64,000 nt of DNA from Chlamydoabsidia padenii (taxonomy: Eukaryota > Mucoromycota > Mucoromycetes > Mucorales > Cunninghamellaceae). Made by a program: the position numbers and the translations under genes. Below the pieces are notes generated by a model. It ran no database searches. It was not told the origin of the DNA and saw only the letters and a list, made by a program, of their open reading frames with translations. This document shows positions 34,478 through 45,626 of this stretch, in pieces (the first letter of the stretch is position 1; each line of letters begins with the position of its first letter). The stretch covers positions 166,240 through 230,239 of the forward strand of contig JAIWND010000038.1 in assembly GCA_025330725.1 (NCBI GenBank), written 5' to 3'.

Positions 34478-36533
34478 TTACATGATGGTACAATTGATCC
34501 ATTCCTGTTTTCTAGTCGCCAAAGCACCTTGATTTTTTATTAAAGCTTGATGGGATGGTTGTTGTCGATTCAACTTTTCATCTGCAGGTGTGTATCCTTT
34601 CGATGCTGCCTTATCATAACATGCTAATGCCTTTGGATAATCAGGTACCACACCAAACCCGGTTTCATAATACGTTCTACATACAAGATAAACTAAGTAC
34701 ATTTGATCTTTTTTTTATTTATTTTTTATTACCCTAGTAAGTAATCGGCTTCATCCAAACCATGATCCGAAGCACGTTGACACCATTGGAAAGCCAAGAT
34801 AGGATTGACAGCCAGGTGACCGGGGATCCCATGGGCATAACACCGAGCTACTGCCAACATACCACTTGCACAATTGGCTTGCAAGTACCATTGGAATGCT
34901 TGCCATGGATTCTCTGTTAACTGACCCATTCGGAGTAATGCTTCCGGATAATGCAATGATACCGCTCGATCAAGATGATGCCTTGCTCGACTTGGATTCT
35001 TCATCCCCTCCATTGCAAGTCTACACAACAAAAAAAAAAAAAATGCGTTCAACAAAGAGTTTCAAAAAAAGAAGATACTTACTTTGTAGATGAATTGAGT
35101 CCGATCAAAGCATGATCGCCCGCATAAAGACAACTTAGCATGAATGAGGCTTGTGCACTGATGGTTCCTTCATTCATGGCAGCTTTCTCAAGGTAATACA
35201 GCCCCAGGTCCAAATCTTGGGTTTGATTCAATTGACCAAACAAAAAGATGTTGGCGATTTTCTATATCAGAAAGAAAAAAAAACTCCTTAGTTTAGAAAG
35301 TCCCGATCTGTATACACTTACGAAGCAAGCCAAGTGATGATGTTGATCAGCCGCAAATGTGAACGACGCCATTAATGTGTGACAAGTCCGCTTTGATAAT
35401 GGTTTCTTTGTAGAAAGTAACAAGGCCAATTCATAATGAGCCTCCACCGACTCGGGCGCAGCCTTGATGGCTTGTTGAAAACAGTGTCGAGCCTTTTCCC
35501 ATCGATCAGAACCAGGGGATCCCATCATCATCACATTCATATCGTCCAAAGCAACCGTTCCGTCTTGTTGGAGGTACCAGCATCCTTTGATGATCAGAGC
35601 AGGTGCCATACGCGCCTTGGCCAGTTTTCGGAGCCAATACCCAGCTTCTTGTAACAATCTCAGGCGCACATTTCCGTCATGCTGATATAGCCCCGCTACT
35701 TGGATCAGGTACATCATATACAACAGTTGCGTCTGTCGATTTTTGGTTTTGGTCGCCATGCGGCGATAGGTGGTTAACGCATCCTTGTCGTGGGTCAAGC
35801 TGAATGAGGCAACGGTGAGGAATGGGGTGGTGGTGGGGTGGTCAATCTCATTGGGGGTTTGGGTGTAGGGTGACCACGTCGTTGATTGACTGGTCAGATC
35901 TACCGTGGATAAAGACCGATGTAATGAAGGCATGTCTCGCATAGAAGATGCTAATAACATGGAATGTCGATGTGATAATGGGTATATAGGTGAAGCATAT
36001 CTTTTCAAAAGAGAAGCATCGTGGTATTGATCTGTTAGAAAAGAAAAAAAATGTCGTGGTTTGAATTTTTTTTTGCATGAATTGAATGCCCGCTTTTGGG
36101 TGGCTCTTTTTTTACCTTCAGGGGTATGTGGTGAACTTGAATCCAATGGTGAGGTGCAATTGGATCTATCTTCATCGACATGATGATGTAAAGAGGATGC
36201 TGTGGATGATGATAACGATGAGGATGATGTGGAGGGTGAGGGTTCATAGGGCTTTTGATGGATGCCTTGGTAATCAGTAGTTGGTACATGTGTTTCCATT
36301 TTCATGCTATCGTGAACCTTTTTCAAAGCTTTACAAAAAAAAAAGTATTAGTATCTTTTCTCTGATTCATGCGCTATTGTTTTACCTGGGGGTTCACAGA
36401 GGGCAGCATCACCAGACCATGAATGACTCGTGGATAGCCAACAAGGACCGACACTGATGAATTGTCCACTTGCTGATCGATGTGGAAGTTTTGGTAAAGG
36501 TCGTTTTCTTCGGTGTTGTGAGTCGTGCATCAT
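34478..36533 (-). CDS. Sel1-repeat protein, Chs4/Skt5-like
   Basis: About seven exons. The N-terminal ~170 residues are basic, Pro/Ser/His-rich and disordered (MMHDSQHRRKRPLPKLPHRS). From about residue 230 on there are Sel1-type helical pairs: ALIIKGCWYLQQDG, WEKARHCFQQAIKAAPESVEAHYELALLL, DLGLYYLEKAAMNEGTISAQASFMLSCLY, RARHHLDRAVSLHYPEALLRMGQL, NPILAFQWCQRASDHGLDEADYLLG, and TYYETGFGVVPDYPKALACYDKAASKGYTPA. In fungi this layout is typical of Skt5/Chs4 activators of chitin synthase and related scaffolds. No C-terminal CaaX box is present (the end is QEWINCTIM), so a specific Chs4 assignment is not secure. The recurrent motif lies about 170 bp upstream. Confidence 0.72.
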
Positions 36534-37382
36534 GATGATAAAAAAAAAAGAGTGAAAGGAAAGAGGAAGGGGGGGAGAAGGAGATTCGTATGGCTATTTG
36601 AAAGGATGGTTTTAGTGTGTTGACTTTATTTGGTCAATCAAACAACAACAAAACGTACTGCCATATTTGGCCATGTCCCTGACATCAGTCAAAAAGGGAT
36701 CAGTTTCAAGCCCCGACATTTTTCCTCTGGAGTCATCGCTTGTTTTAGAGTTTGTTGTTTTGTTTGTTACACTGGACGAACCCTCATCTTTTTAAAATAA
36801 AAAGAGTCAATGCCCATCATGCCTATCGATCGGTTCAAAGGAATGTCATCTCAGTGATCATTGATTTCCATAGATCGAAGATTAGGAAAACCCTCATCTC
36901 ATATAAAGCTATGACCCGTGAAGACAAGTGTAAGACGTTGTTTTATAGGTAAACCAAAAATTAATGTCAAGTTTATGGGAGTACAAAATGTTACCACCAC
37001 TTGGATATCGAGGTTGATTCACGTTCATCATGTTCGAGAGCAAAAAAGTGAAAAATATAATCGGCGCTTGAAAATACGAAGAAGGAAAAGGGGCTGTTTT
37101 CAAACATCCTTGCTCGCCAACTAATGACAGGGACACTCATGTCATTTTGTTGGGATAAATGTATAAATGCTTTATTAGTTGATTTACATTGCAAGATTAG
37201 TAGTAAAAAAAAAAAGGTAGGTTTTGCATATGATTCATGCGACGGGATTTTAATAATGTATGTTATCGCTTTCATGCAAAATGTATCATTTGATACATTC
37301 TGCCTAAATCACTCGAGCAATTTGTTATATGTGCGGAATTATTATAAATATACAGAATGTATTAGAGGGAGGTGGGATTACT
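36534..37382. promoter_or_regulatory. Spacer with two motif copies
   Basis: TTTCAAGCCCCGAC at 36704-36717 is about 170 bp upstream of the Sel1 gene start. GACGGGATTTTAA at 37241-37253, directly preceded by ATTCATGC at 37233-37240, lies in the 3' flank of the esterase. A third loose match (ATCGGCGCTTGAAAATA) lies near 37060. No gene is supported. Confidence 0.45.
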
Positions 37383-38659
37383 TTACGCTGTTGTGCACGA
37401 ATGAGATTCTGACAAAAATCCCGAGATCAAATTAAGCACCCGACGATAATGAGAATTTTCATCATCCACCAGAGCCATAAATCCATGCACGGTACCCATT
37501 ATGCGCACACTGCAGCTGTCGACGCGGGCGGCGGCCAACCTCCTTGCATAATGTTCGCCTTCGTCACGCAAAACATCACATTCAGCCGTAAGTATCAAAC
37601 AACGAGGTTGGTTTTTCAAGTCCTCTATGGTGGCATGCAAAGGCGCCAGGATTGGATCTTGATCTGTTGCATGACAATCTCCGATATAGTGTTGTGAGTA
37701 GCACGCCATTTCTTCGCTAGTTAAAAGATAATCGCCTTGACCAAACTGTTTGTCGGAGTCGAACATTGATCGGTCATGAGTCAACATGGGATACACCAGA
37801 ATTTGATTCTCGAGTATACCACTATAACCACGTCGATTTAATAGAACTAAGTTGGGAAAAAAAGATATGAGTCAAAAGACAGATCAAGTAAAAAGAAAAA
37901 CTTACTTGATGCAGCAGCAGCAAGGCATCCCCCTGTAGAAAAAAAAAAGTGTGAGTTATCTGAGAACAATGATTAAAGTTTTTGGGGTTACCTGCCGAAT
38001 CACCTATAATGGAAATTTTTGATCGATCAAAAGCGAACAAATTGGCATGTTTATAGGCCCAAAGCACTGTCGAAAAAGTTTCTTCTACAGCAACAGGGTA
38101 TCGGGCTTCTGGACTCAAGCTATAATCCACATATATCAAAGCTACATGGGATTTTGTAACTACCTATTAAGGAGAAAAAAAAAAGTGAGTCCATCGTACT
38201 AAATGTGCATGAGCAGGGAGTTTGTTTTTTGTTTTTTGTTTTTTTTTTTTTTACATTCCGGATGAATTTCTCTTTTGAAGCAAATGAGCCGAAAATAAAC
38301 CCGCCACCGTGTCTAACACAGCAACAAAAGAGTTAGTTCAGTTACTAGTCAAGCACTACTTACAAGTAAACCACGACAGGTAGAGTTTGACGCGCGGTAT
38401 GTTTGGGACGAAGTAAAACCAGTCGGACGGTACTGAGAGAGGCTTGAATGGTATAATACTCCATGGGGGCAATGTCAGGAAGCGGAGACAATGGCTGCAT
38501 GTCATCATACTGTTGTCGGACTTTGGCCAAACGATCGGGATTATACATAAAAGACAAGTCAAAACTAGCATCGTTCGCGGCCTGAAAGTCTGGATGGATT
38601 AAAAGTGCGCTCTTGCTTGAGCCAGAAAAAGAAGCTGAAGAAAGAGGCGGAGTAATCAT
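37383..38659 (-). CDS. HSL-family alpha/beta-hydrolase (esterase/lipase)
   Basis: A carboxylesterase of the hormone-sensitive-lipase family, acting on small esters or acylglycerols. About five exons. The oxyanion-hole motif HGGGFIFGS is in the exon around 38262-38310. The nucleophile elbow GDSAG spans a splice junction near 37992. The catalytic Asp lies in TAECDVLRDEGEHYA and the His in GTVHGFMAL, near the C-terminus, so the triad is complete. YVDYSLSPEARYPVAVEE is the usual HSL strand-loop. The N-terminus (MITPPLSSASFSGSS) has no signal peptide, which suggests a cytosolic or lipid-droplet enzyme. The natural substrate cannot be read from sequence. Confidence 0.87.
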
Positions 38660-40132
38660 AATGAGTGAAAAGAAAGAGAGAGAGAGAGAAAGAAAGAAAA
38701 CCCCATTGTCTTTTATAGAAAGAGGTAGCAAGAAATAGTCATTTGAGAAGTTGCATAATAACAGCTTTAATGGTTTGTTACTAGGTCATCATGAGGAATC
38801 CACTTGTTTGGTTCGGTATATCACCAGTGAATCTCAAATGAAGCAAGCATAAGTGGGCTTCATTTGTCAGGTTGACTGATCTTCCGTCAAATTGATAACA
38901 GGATGCATGAAAGTAGCTGATTTTCAATCGCCTCTTGAATTAGCAGGAGATGAGGAGATCTTGATGAAATTTAGATCCTTATACAAGGTTTTAATTCATT
39001 TACTGTCATATGATCAAAAAAAAAGGACCATAAATAAGCCTCGGGTAGTCTCCTGGATGACGCGTTCATACTTGCAGAATACCACCAAGACTATTCAAGT
39101 TAAAACCAATGTGATACTTTTCTTTTACCAATGAAATAGTGAATCTCCCCTGTAAAGTAAGATAGATTCCTGCATACCACTCATCGGTTTCGGCGAGATC
39201 AAAACATCGCACAGCTGTCCCTTTTTTTCATGTTATTCTGAGATCAGTTATTTGATAAAGACTAAATAACAGCAGAAATTGGGCCGGAAAAGGTAATGTA
39301 TGATTACGAAACAACAAAGCCAAACGAGGGGAAACGAGCGATGGTACACCAAGCATCAAAAGCTTTATTGGTAATCTTTCAGAAGGTAAAAACGATGGTA
39401 TTATCCTTGGTCTTGTAATAAAGACTTTTTTTTTCATCAAGGGTTTCTGCTTTGTCAATTATTTAAATCCCGCCATGGCGTCAAATGGTCTTTTTCTTAA
39501 TTCATCGATATCCCCTCCATCAACTGTATTGGAATGTAAACGACTCACATCTACAGAGTACTGCACTTTGCTCACCAGTGAACTTTAAGCCCCGCACAGT
39601 AGGTAGTTTACTTTTCTTTGCCAATTTGACTTGACATTATTAACACTTTACTTACATCTTTGATAGATTCGATCACCAGACAAGCCTCTTCCGCTGATCG
39701 AATACAAGTAAACCATTTACTACTTCTTTTTGGACATACGAAAAAGTGGTGACGGATCAAGGTAAAAAAAAAAAGGGGGGGACTCAAGAAAATCAACCAT
39801 TAATTTTTTCATAGATTGTGGTTAATGAACTCTTGTTTTACTGTATCTATGGCGTGACATATCTCTAGAGGCCGCTGACAATACCTTATTGGAGCTATTC
39901 AAGAAAAATCGAAAATCATGGTGCTTTTACGCTTTACACGTAATCCATCCAAACCCCTATATCCTTCTACCTTCCTGTAGAGTAGAACAATGTAGCATAA
40001 TTTAGTGAATACTTTATATCATCTATCATATTGTTTACCATAAATAATAATAAAAAGTCTTGTAAATTATAAATGTTTAAAATGGGACATTCTTTATTAA
40101 AACAATTGTATATTAGACTGGACTAATTATAA
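38660..40132. other. Long spacer with gene-like debris
   Basis: About 1.5 kb without a supported gene. ATTTAAATCCCGCC at 39461-39474 and CTTTAAGCCCCGCAC at 39583-39597 are copies of the recurrent motif not close to any recognised start. Around 39655-39815 there is an intron-like layout (GTAAAA, a G run, a T run, then CATAG) next to a short open segment, possibly the remains of a gene. Nothing further is recognised. Confidence 0.4.
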
Positions 40133-41245
40133 CTAACTATCCAAAGACATATGTTGATGTTGTTGCCGCATATGTTGGTCCTGCTGCAAAGCCCAAAGAT
40201 GCCACCGATCCTCACCCGACAAGATAAAATGTGGATGAGCCCGAATTTGATCCAGACAAGACAGGACATTCAAGAATCGACCACCACCCCGAGTTTCAGG
40301 AAACCATTGAGCAGACACTTTTGCACCCGATAGATCCAAAGTAATCAAACGAGGACAAGCAATAATCATGTCCCGCACCGCCCGAGGAGCCAACCCCACA
40401 CATCCTTCAAGAGATAACACCTGTAGATGAGGCAGGCAACGAGCAATCGTTCCCAGAGTCGAGTCGTCAATGGTGCAAAACTTTAGTTTCAAGGTATGCA
40501 AATCAGGATGAGAGGCAATAAAAGGCGTGACCACCGCATCGTTGACATTGGATTGATATGACCATTGGAATCCCACATCGCCCACAAAAGAGAAACTCGT
40601 CAGTCGGGGTAAAGAGAGTCGATGCAGAAAAGCCCCATCGGTGCGTCCACAGTCTTCCAATGTCAATGTCGTCAATTGATCAAAGCGGGTGATATCACGC
40701 GCTGTTTCCGTTGCCGTCAGCCAGTGACAGTCATATACAGCCAAGTGGGTCAAACAGGGTAGAGCAAGCTTGCTAAAGGTGGTGGGGGTTAGGTCCGGGC
40801 ACGATATCAGTATGAGTGTCGACAGGCGAGTGCTGGTGAGAGGTATCAAGTGCGTTAAGGTCACATTGCATAGAGTCAGACTGTTGAGATGAGTTAAAAG
40901 TGGTGCAATTGTAATAAATGTAGCATCCGTCAAGGTCCATGTCGTCATGAACCGCACCTCTATCAGGTAACGTGTTTGTTGCAAGAGGCCTGTTATCGTC
41001 TCGATCGTTTCGTCGCACCCGAATTGTAATGTCCGGATATAGTCGCTAAAAGATGTAGGTGATGCATGGAGACAAGCTAATAGTCGTTTAAAATTATCTG
41101 GACGAGGACACCGATACAGATGAGGTTGTGTTGCTCTGTAGTAATGTCGATTGAGTAGGGCCAATTCAAAGACGGTTTGTTGGTTGTCGATATAACGAAG
41201 TATGGCTGATATCACTTCAAAAGGGAGATTGCTGTTGGTACACAT
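40133..41245 (-). CDS. F-box / leucine-rich-repeat protein
   Basis: A single exon of 370 residues. The N-terminus NLPFEVISAILRYIDNQQTVFELALLNRHYYRATQPHLY is an F-box, which binds Skp1 in SCF ubiquitin ligases. It is followed by LRR units of the cysteine-containing type: LTHLNSLTLCNVTL, LSTLILISCPDLTPTTFSKLALPCLTHLAVYDCHW, FDQLTTLTLEDCGRTDGAFL, LHTLKLKFCTIDDSTLGTIARCLPHLQVLSLEGCVGLA and CPRLITLDLSGAKV. It is probably a substrate adaptor; the target is unknown. A broken relative lies on the opposite strand at 42270-42855. ATTCAAATCCCGAC at 41556-41569 is about 310 bp upstream. Confidence 0.83.
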   Translation of the reverse strand: MCTNSNLPFEVISAILRYIDNQQTVFELALLNRHYYRATQPHLYRCPRPDNFKRLLACLHASPTSFSDYIRTLQFGCDETIETITGLLQQTRYLIEVRFMTTWTLTDATFITIAPLLTHLNSLTLCNVTLTHLIPLTSTRLSTLILISCPDLTPTTFSKLALPCLTHLAVYDCHWLTATETARDITRFDQLTTLTLEDCGRTDGAFLHRLSLPRLTSFSFVGDVGFQWSYQSNVNDAVVTPFIASHPDLHTLKLKFCTIDDSTLGTIARCLPHLQVLSLEGCVGLAPRAVRDMIIACPRLITLDLSGAKVSAQWFPETRGGGRFLNVLSCLDQIRAHPHFILSGEDRWHLWALQQDQHMRQQHQHMSLDS

Positions 41246-42269
41246 TCAATCATAAGGCTAATGTGTATACCTTGGGAAAAAAAAAAGAGTGAGAAAGAGT
41301 GAGAAAGTGAAAATTGGTGCGACAGTGGTACCTATATGATATTCAAAATTGAGGCTCCGTCCATGCCACAGAGAAGAACCCCAAATCGATGAATCCTTTG
41401 TACCATCTATACCATCACACTACATGCCATAACATTAGCATCTCCTTCTTTAAAAGTTGATTAAACTCTATGCAAATAAAAAATATTAACATCATCGGCA
41501 TTTTGCTTTTTTTTTTTTGCAGAAAATGTGGTAAGAGGTCACCCATTCCCCTTTGATTCAAATCCCGACTCCGAGAAAAGGCGCCAATGCGGGAATGGAT
41601 CATGCGCATAACCATCACCCACAATGAAGATACAAATTGCCTTGATAAAGGTTTCAGTAGAATGGGCTGCTATCTTGATGTATGCCGAGAAACATATTTT
41701 ACAACTTGGGGTTTTCATACAGCACCTTCTTTATCATCACATTTTCATCCTAGCCGGGTCTATGCGTATTTCTCTGTGGCAAAAGAAGCTGCTAATATCG
41801 AAAAGTATTGCTTGTTATTTGCGGTACTGTTGTGGATCTGTCTACTTTTAAAGGATTGACCAGTGTTGTTGTTTATACTTTTTAAAAAGAAAAAACTGAC
41901 ATCAGCAAAGTAGCATGTTCTGTGCCGTGCTGTTTTACATTAAAAATGGTTTCGTTATACATGAGCTTTAGTCCTGTTTTATCATGATGCATCACCCCCC
42001 CTCTCCTCCTCTTCTCAACTTTATTTCAGTGATCAACCCTTGTAGAATATAGATCACAACAACAATGACAGTTACTCAGATCATTATGACAACATAATAA
42101 TCATCGTGCAGGTGAATTCAAAACGGTGCCGACTGACTTGATCTGGCAAGGTCTCAAGCATCGGTAAAATAAAACTCCTAAACCGGCATTTAAAACCGAG
42201 ATGCATAATGCGATCCGTCCCTTTTAATTTATTTACTATTCACCATTTATTCATTTTCACTCGAGCATC
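41246..42269. promoter_or_regulatory. Spacer between F-box gene and F-box pseudogene
   Basis: Holds the recurrent motif at 41556-41569 (ATTCAAATCCCGAC). Short frames at 41587-41859 show no recognisable protein. AT-rich. Confidence 0.4.
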
Positions 42270-42855
42270 ATGACAACCGAAAAACTCCCTTAAGAAATTA
42301 TCTTGTTAATCCTCCATCGTATCACTATACTAAAGACCTCTACCAATGTGCACTTATTAACAAACATTTTTACATGGCGACTCAGCCAGTGTTATGGCAT
42401 GAACCAAGACTAGTTTCCTCTGCGCCGAGTATTCTCAAAAGCCTTCACAAGACCAATTATTTGGGTACCCGTGTACGCAAACTCCAGTTTGGGCCAAGTG
42501 AATCGAGTGATACTATGGTCCTCGTCATTAGTCATACCCCACTCTTGGTCTCATTGACGATCGACGGGGTACGCGGGGTAAACAATCTGACCATGACCCA
42601 TCTCGCCTTACTCTGTCCGCCTTTGACCGACTTGACTTTGAATCGATTACCAGATGTTACCACTCTCAACCTAACCAGTCTACGCCATCTCTCCTTGGTC
42701 GTGTGCCCCGCCCTCGACCTGCCCCACACACTGACATCCCTTTCCATCACACACTGTGCCTGGTCAAAGCCTATCTTACCGCTCAACACATCCGTCAACT
42801 CGCCAATTTGACCCATCTTCATATCGGGTCTTGTCGAAGGGTGGATGCCGTGTAG
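42270..42855 (+). pseudogene. F-box/LRR pseudogene
   Basis: Starts as MTTEKLP at 42270, then TAA occurs where the F-box pattern LPxE needs one more residue, followed in the same frame by EIILLILHRI. The reading then continues one frame over (DLYQCALINKHFYMATQPVLWHEPRL), the expected second half of the F-box. LRR-like text follows to about 42770 (LTDLTLNRLPDVTTLNLTSLRHLSLVVCPAL). A further frame change near 42775 is needed to reach THLHIGSCRRVDAV before the final stop. Layout and wording (NKHFYMATQP versus NRHYYRATQP) mark it as a relative of the gene at 40133-41245. One stop and two frame changes make it non-functional. Confidence 0.75.
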
Positions 42856-43021
42856 ATGATATCTGATGACGATAATAAAATCACTAAACAGAACTACTGT
42901 AGTTTTCTTTTTCGGTCATGACGAGTCGAGGCACTTTGATTTTTCGTCGATTAAGCCAAGATAGAAACGTTAATTATTGTTTTATGGAAAGAGGTATGTG
43001 ATTTTTTTAAAATTACCTTCA

Positions 43022-43062
43022 AAAGAAGCCCGTCCGCTTCAGAAGGCGGGAGTCATTCATGT
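43022..43062 (-). other. IS605-like terminal hairpin beyond the Fanzor relic
   Basis: Read on the minus strand, downstream of the Fanzor reading frame, is ATGACTCCCGCC, then TTCTGAAG, then CGGACGGGCTTC. It forms a stem of CCCGCC-type pairs around a TGAAG loop (core 43029-43050). Bacterial and archaeal IS200/IS605 elements that carry tnpB often end in a hairpin of this kind, and the omega-RNA of TnpB/Fanzor systems ends in this region. The pairing is seen; the functional link is inference. Confidence 0.5.
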
Positions 43063-43105
43063 TTGCAATCCACGAAGTGTTATGATCAAAAAGAATTTGA
43101 GCTAA

Positions 43106-44290
43106 TTAATCAGCCGTTGTTGTTGTGCTTGATAAGGTAGCCGAAAAGGCAGGATAATTATTCTGAATTACTGCCTTGTACAGTCCAATCTTCAGAATGT
43201 TGACTGCTGCGTTCTTGTCACGCCCGTGGAGTGAAAAGCCATGTTTTCTTCCAAAACAACCGGGGTTGATATGTTGAACCACGCGCCCGGTCCGTTGTTT
43301 GGGATGCTGTACAGGGTTGTTACAAAGGCAACATAGCTTCAAAGACAAGCATTCACTGGTGCTGATTACATCACATTTCGACTTTAAATGAAGCTGTAGT
43401 CGTTTTGTACTTTTTTTAATGTGACCCTTGATTCTTGTTCCGAAGCCGCGACCAGCATCGCCGTAAAATACCATACAGTGGGGAGCCACAGCTTTACCTT
43501 TTTCCACATCTTGACCAGACCCCTGTTTCTACCTCGAAATAAGCTTCCGTGCGACAGTGCCATAAGCCTTGGTTGTGAATCGATTGCGTTCTTTTTTTTT
43601 GCTTTTAAGACCAGGTTGAATGATGATAGAAGTCCTGAAGTGTTGGTGCAACCTGTGTACAGTAGTTATGTTACTCAATGGTCGCTTTGCAAAATCTTCA
43701 TGTTCTGACATCTTTTCACCCAATTCCGACAAGTTTTGCTCGATGACTGAGATACTGTTATCTTCGTCATTGTTGTCCTTCAAGGCCTTTTGATTTTTTC
43801 TTTTCTGGTATTGGAGTCGAGAACTGTCATGTGTCGTTCGAGAAAGAGCGCTGATCTGCTTGGCGGTGATTTCCCTCGATTCAACTTGCATGAATTCTTT
43901 GATGGTAGTCGAGTTTTTCTCCAAGTATTCATTTACACAAGGGACAATATTTGTTTGCGAGCATTATGTATTCACCTGATTTGTACGCATTCATCATCAT
44001 CATCATCATCTAGGAGAGGTCTTTCGTCATCTAGGATAGGTTCTTCTTGTAAAAGGGCATCGGCAGCCCCCTTTTTAGCAGTGATGTTGTTCTTTCCTTG
44101 TTTGTCACATATATCTTTTATTTTCTTCTTGGTCTTGATCAAAGCCTCCCGGATGTTAGACACCTTTTTGTTTTCATATTCCAAAACACGTCCATGATAT
44201 TCCGTCAATAATCCGCGATCCCCTCTCTTGCGGTGTCTGATGAGGCGCCGCTTTAACACCTTTTTTTCCTTTGTGAGCTTTTCAACTTAA
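43106..44290 (-). pseudogene. Fanzor (eukaryotic TnpB homologue) relic
   Basis: The C-terminal half is diagnostic of the Fanzor/TnpB RuvC nuclease. It shows MVFYGDAGRGFGTRIKGH (strand before RuvC-II), VISTSECLSLKLCCLCNNPVQH (RuvC-II Glu and a zinc-finger CxxC), and RDKNAAVNILKI (RuvC-III Asp), near 43150-43480. Upstream, in the same frame but behind an in-frame TAG at 43529-43531, is SRTTHDSSRLQYQKRK ... HEDFAKRPLSNITTVHRLHQHFRTS, the usual middle part. Further upstream (43972-44290) is a basic then Asp-rich segment ending at a TGA and in another frame. The RuvC-I motif (D-x-G) is not found, and the N-terminus is cut where a MITE copy begins (44317). At least one stop and one frame change plus the missing RuvC-I make it inactive. 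Fanzors are RNA-guided DNA endonucleases carried by transposons. Confidence 0.8.
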
Positions 44291-44316
44291 AAAATCCCCG
44301 CCCACCCTTGATTCCC

Positions 44317-44556
44317 TACTAATATTTGGTAAGAGTACTACTCACTCAATTGTCAACAGATGCTAATGATTAAAGTGGCAATATAGATACTATGGTATAT
44401 TTCCAGCATACTTTACAGCAAAATCCAAGCACCAAATCCCTTGTGTCTGTCAGTCCAAGCTTGCAAAGGCTTTCATCTGTCTTTAGTAAGAAAAAATGGG
44501 ATAAAAATTTTTTTTTGTAGACGAGCCAAACTTCATTTTCAAATCCCGCCCGCCTC
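44317..44556 (+). repeat. MITE-family unit, copy 3, without inverted ends
   Basis: The interior matches the other copies (ATTTGGTAAGAGTACTACTC, GATGCTAATGATTAAAGTGG, CTTGTGTCTGTCAGTCCAAG). Near its right end it carries TTTTCAAATCCCGCC at 44536-44550, followed by CTCTACTAAGATTTGG. The left boundary has CTACTAATATTTGG, so a ~14-bp imperfect direct repeat borders the unit, as expected if units were once in tandem. It sits at the truncated 5' end of the Fanzor relic. Confidence 0.65.
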
Positions 44557-45626
44557 TACTAAGATTTGGAAACGGCTCTTTTCCATTTCTACCTTTTTCT
44601 TTCTTATTTTAATTCCCTTTTTCACGACTTAATTATTCAATGGATGTAATTGTGATTATGATCCCACCTTGAATGGCCAAATTTGACTGTCTGCCTCTTT
44701 TATGCAACAACAAGGCTATCGGTCACGTCAACCAAAACAAAGGTAAACCAACTACACTATATATATTCTCTTGTCATCTCATCCTTTTGATGTCACTCTT
44801 TAGGAAGAACGACCTTGAATCGCCTGATCAAACGGCTTAACCTTCCTGTGGAGACCTTGGAATGATATCTATTACCCTTATAGATGGACTTTGATAGATG
44901 CTGGTCACCCCTTCCTAAAGAAGACACTCTACTGACCTCCCCCCCCCTCTTCTCTCTCTCTCTCTCTCTCTCTGTCTGTCTATTTAGGTGAATAGGTGGC
45001 CAAATACCAGCAACATGAGCAAACAACTTGGATGACTGATCATACATTTATCTGAATCGACGTCTATGGTGACAATTATGTGTAACAATGAACAACAAAG
45101 CGACAGCTCACGGGCAGGCTGTTACATACATTAGCGATCAGCAATCATCAACCATAGCAACCAGAACGTCCCGGAAGCGCTCACCTTTGTGAACACTCTA
45201 ATGATATTCGATCTCGACGGATCAGGAAATGGCACTATGATCAACTAAATGTGCCTTTACTCAGTAAAATTAGATGATCAGATAACAAGTGGCTTTATCT
45301 TCAACATTAGATTGGACGATGAACATAGTGGTGGTCTCCGGCTCTATTTATCTCTCTTCCCTTCTTCCCTCACATAGTTTAGGCACCCTCCATTTCATTG
45401 TAGTATAGACATAGGTGTCGATATAGTATAGAAGCAATTCTTGTTTTTAATAGAATGCACTTATGAAGACAGAACGAAGTTACGTTATTTAAACAATCTT
45501 ATTCCTGAGAGTAAATTGCGTCCAATCAAACCTTGCTATAATAGTCAGATTTGGGAGGGTGGCTTTACTATAAGTAAGTCTTTGAATTATACACTTCATT
45601 CATCCCATTCCGATTTGATGGATGGA
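44557..45626. other. Gene-poor spacer with CT repeat
   Basis: Contains a C run and a (TC)n microsatellite at ~44941-44971. An intron-like pair (GTAAAC ... CTTTAG) lies around 44742-44802, beside a short frame beginning MQQQGYRSRQPKQRK. The minus-strand frame at 44793-45047 is partly repeat translation. No gene can be supported. Confidence 0.35.

Noticed and set aside
43421..44197. Plus-strand frames opposite the Fanzor relic
   Set aside because: No recognisable motif, while the minus strand carries RuvC and zinc-finger signatures.
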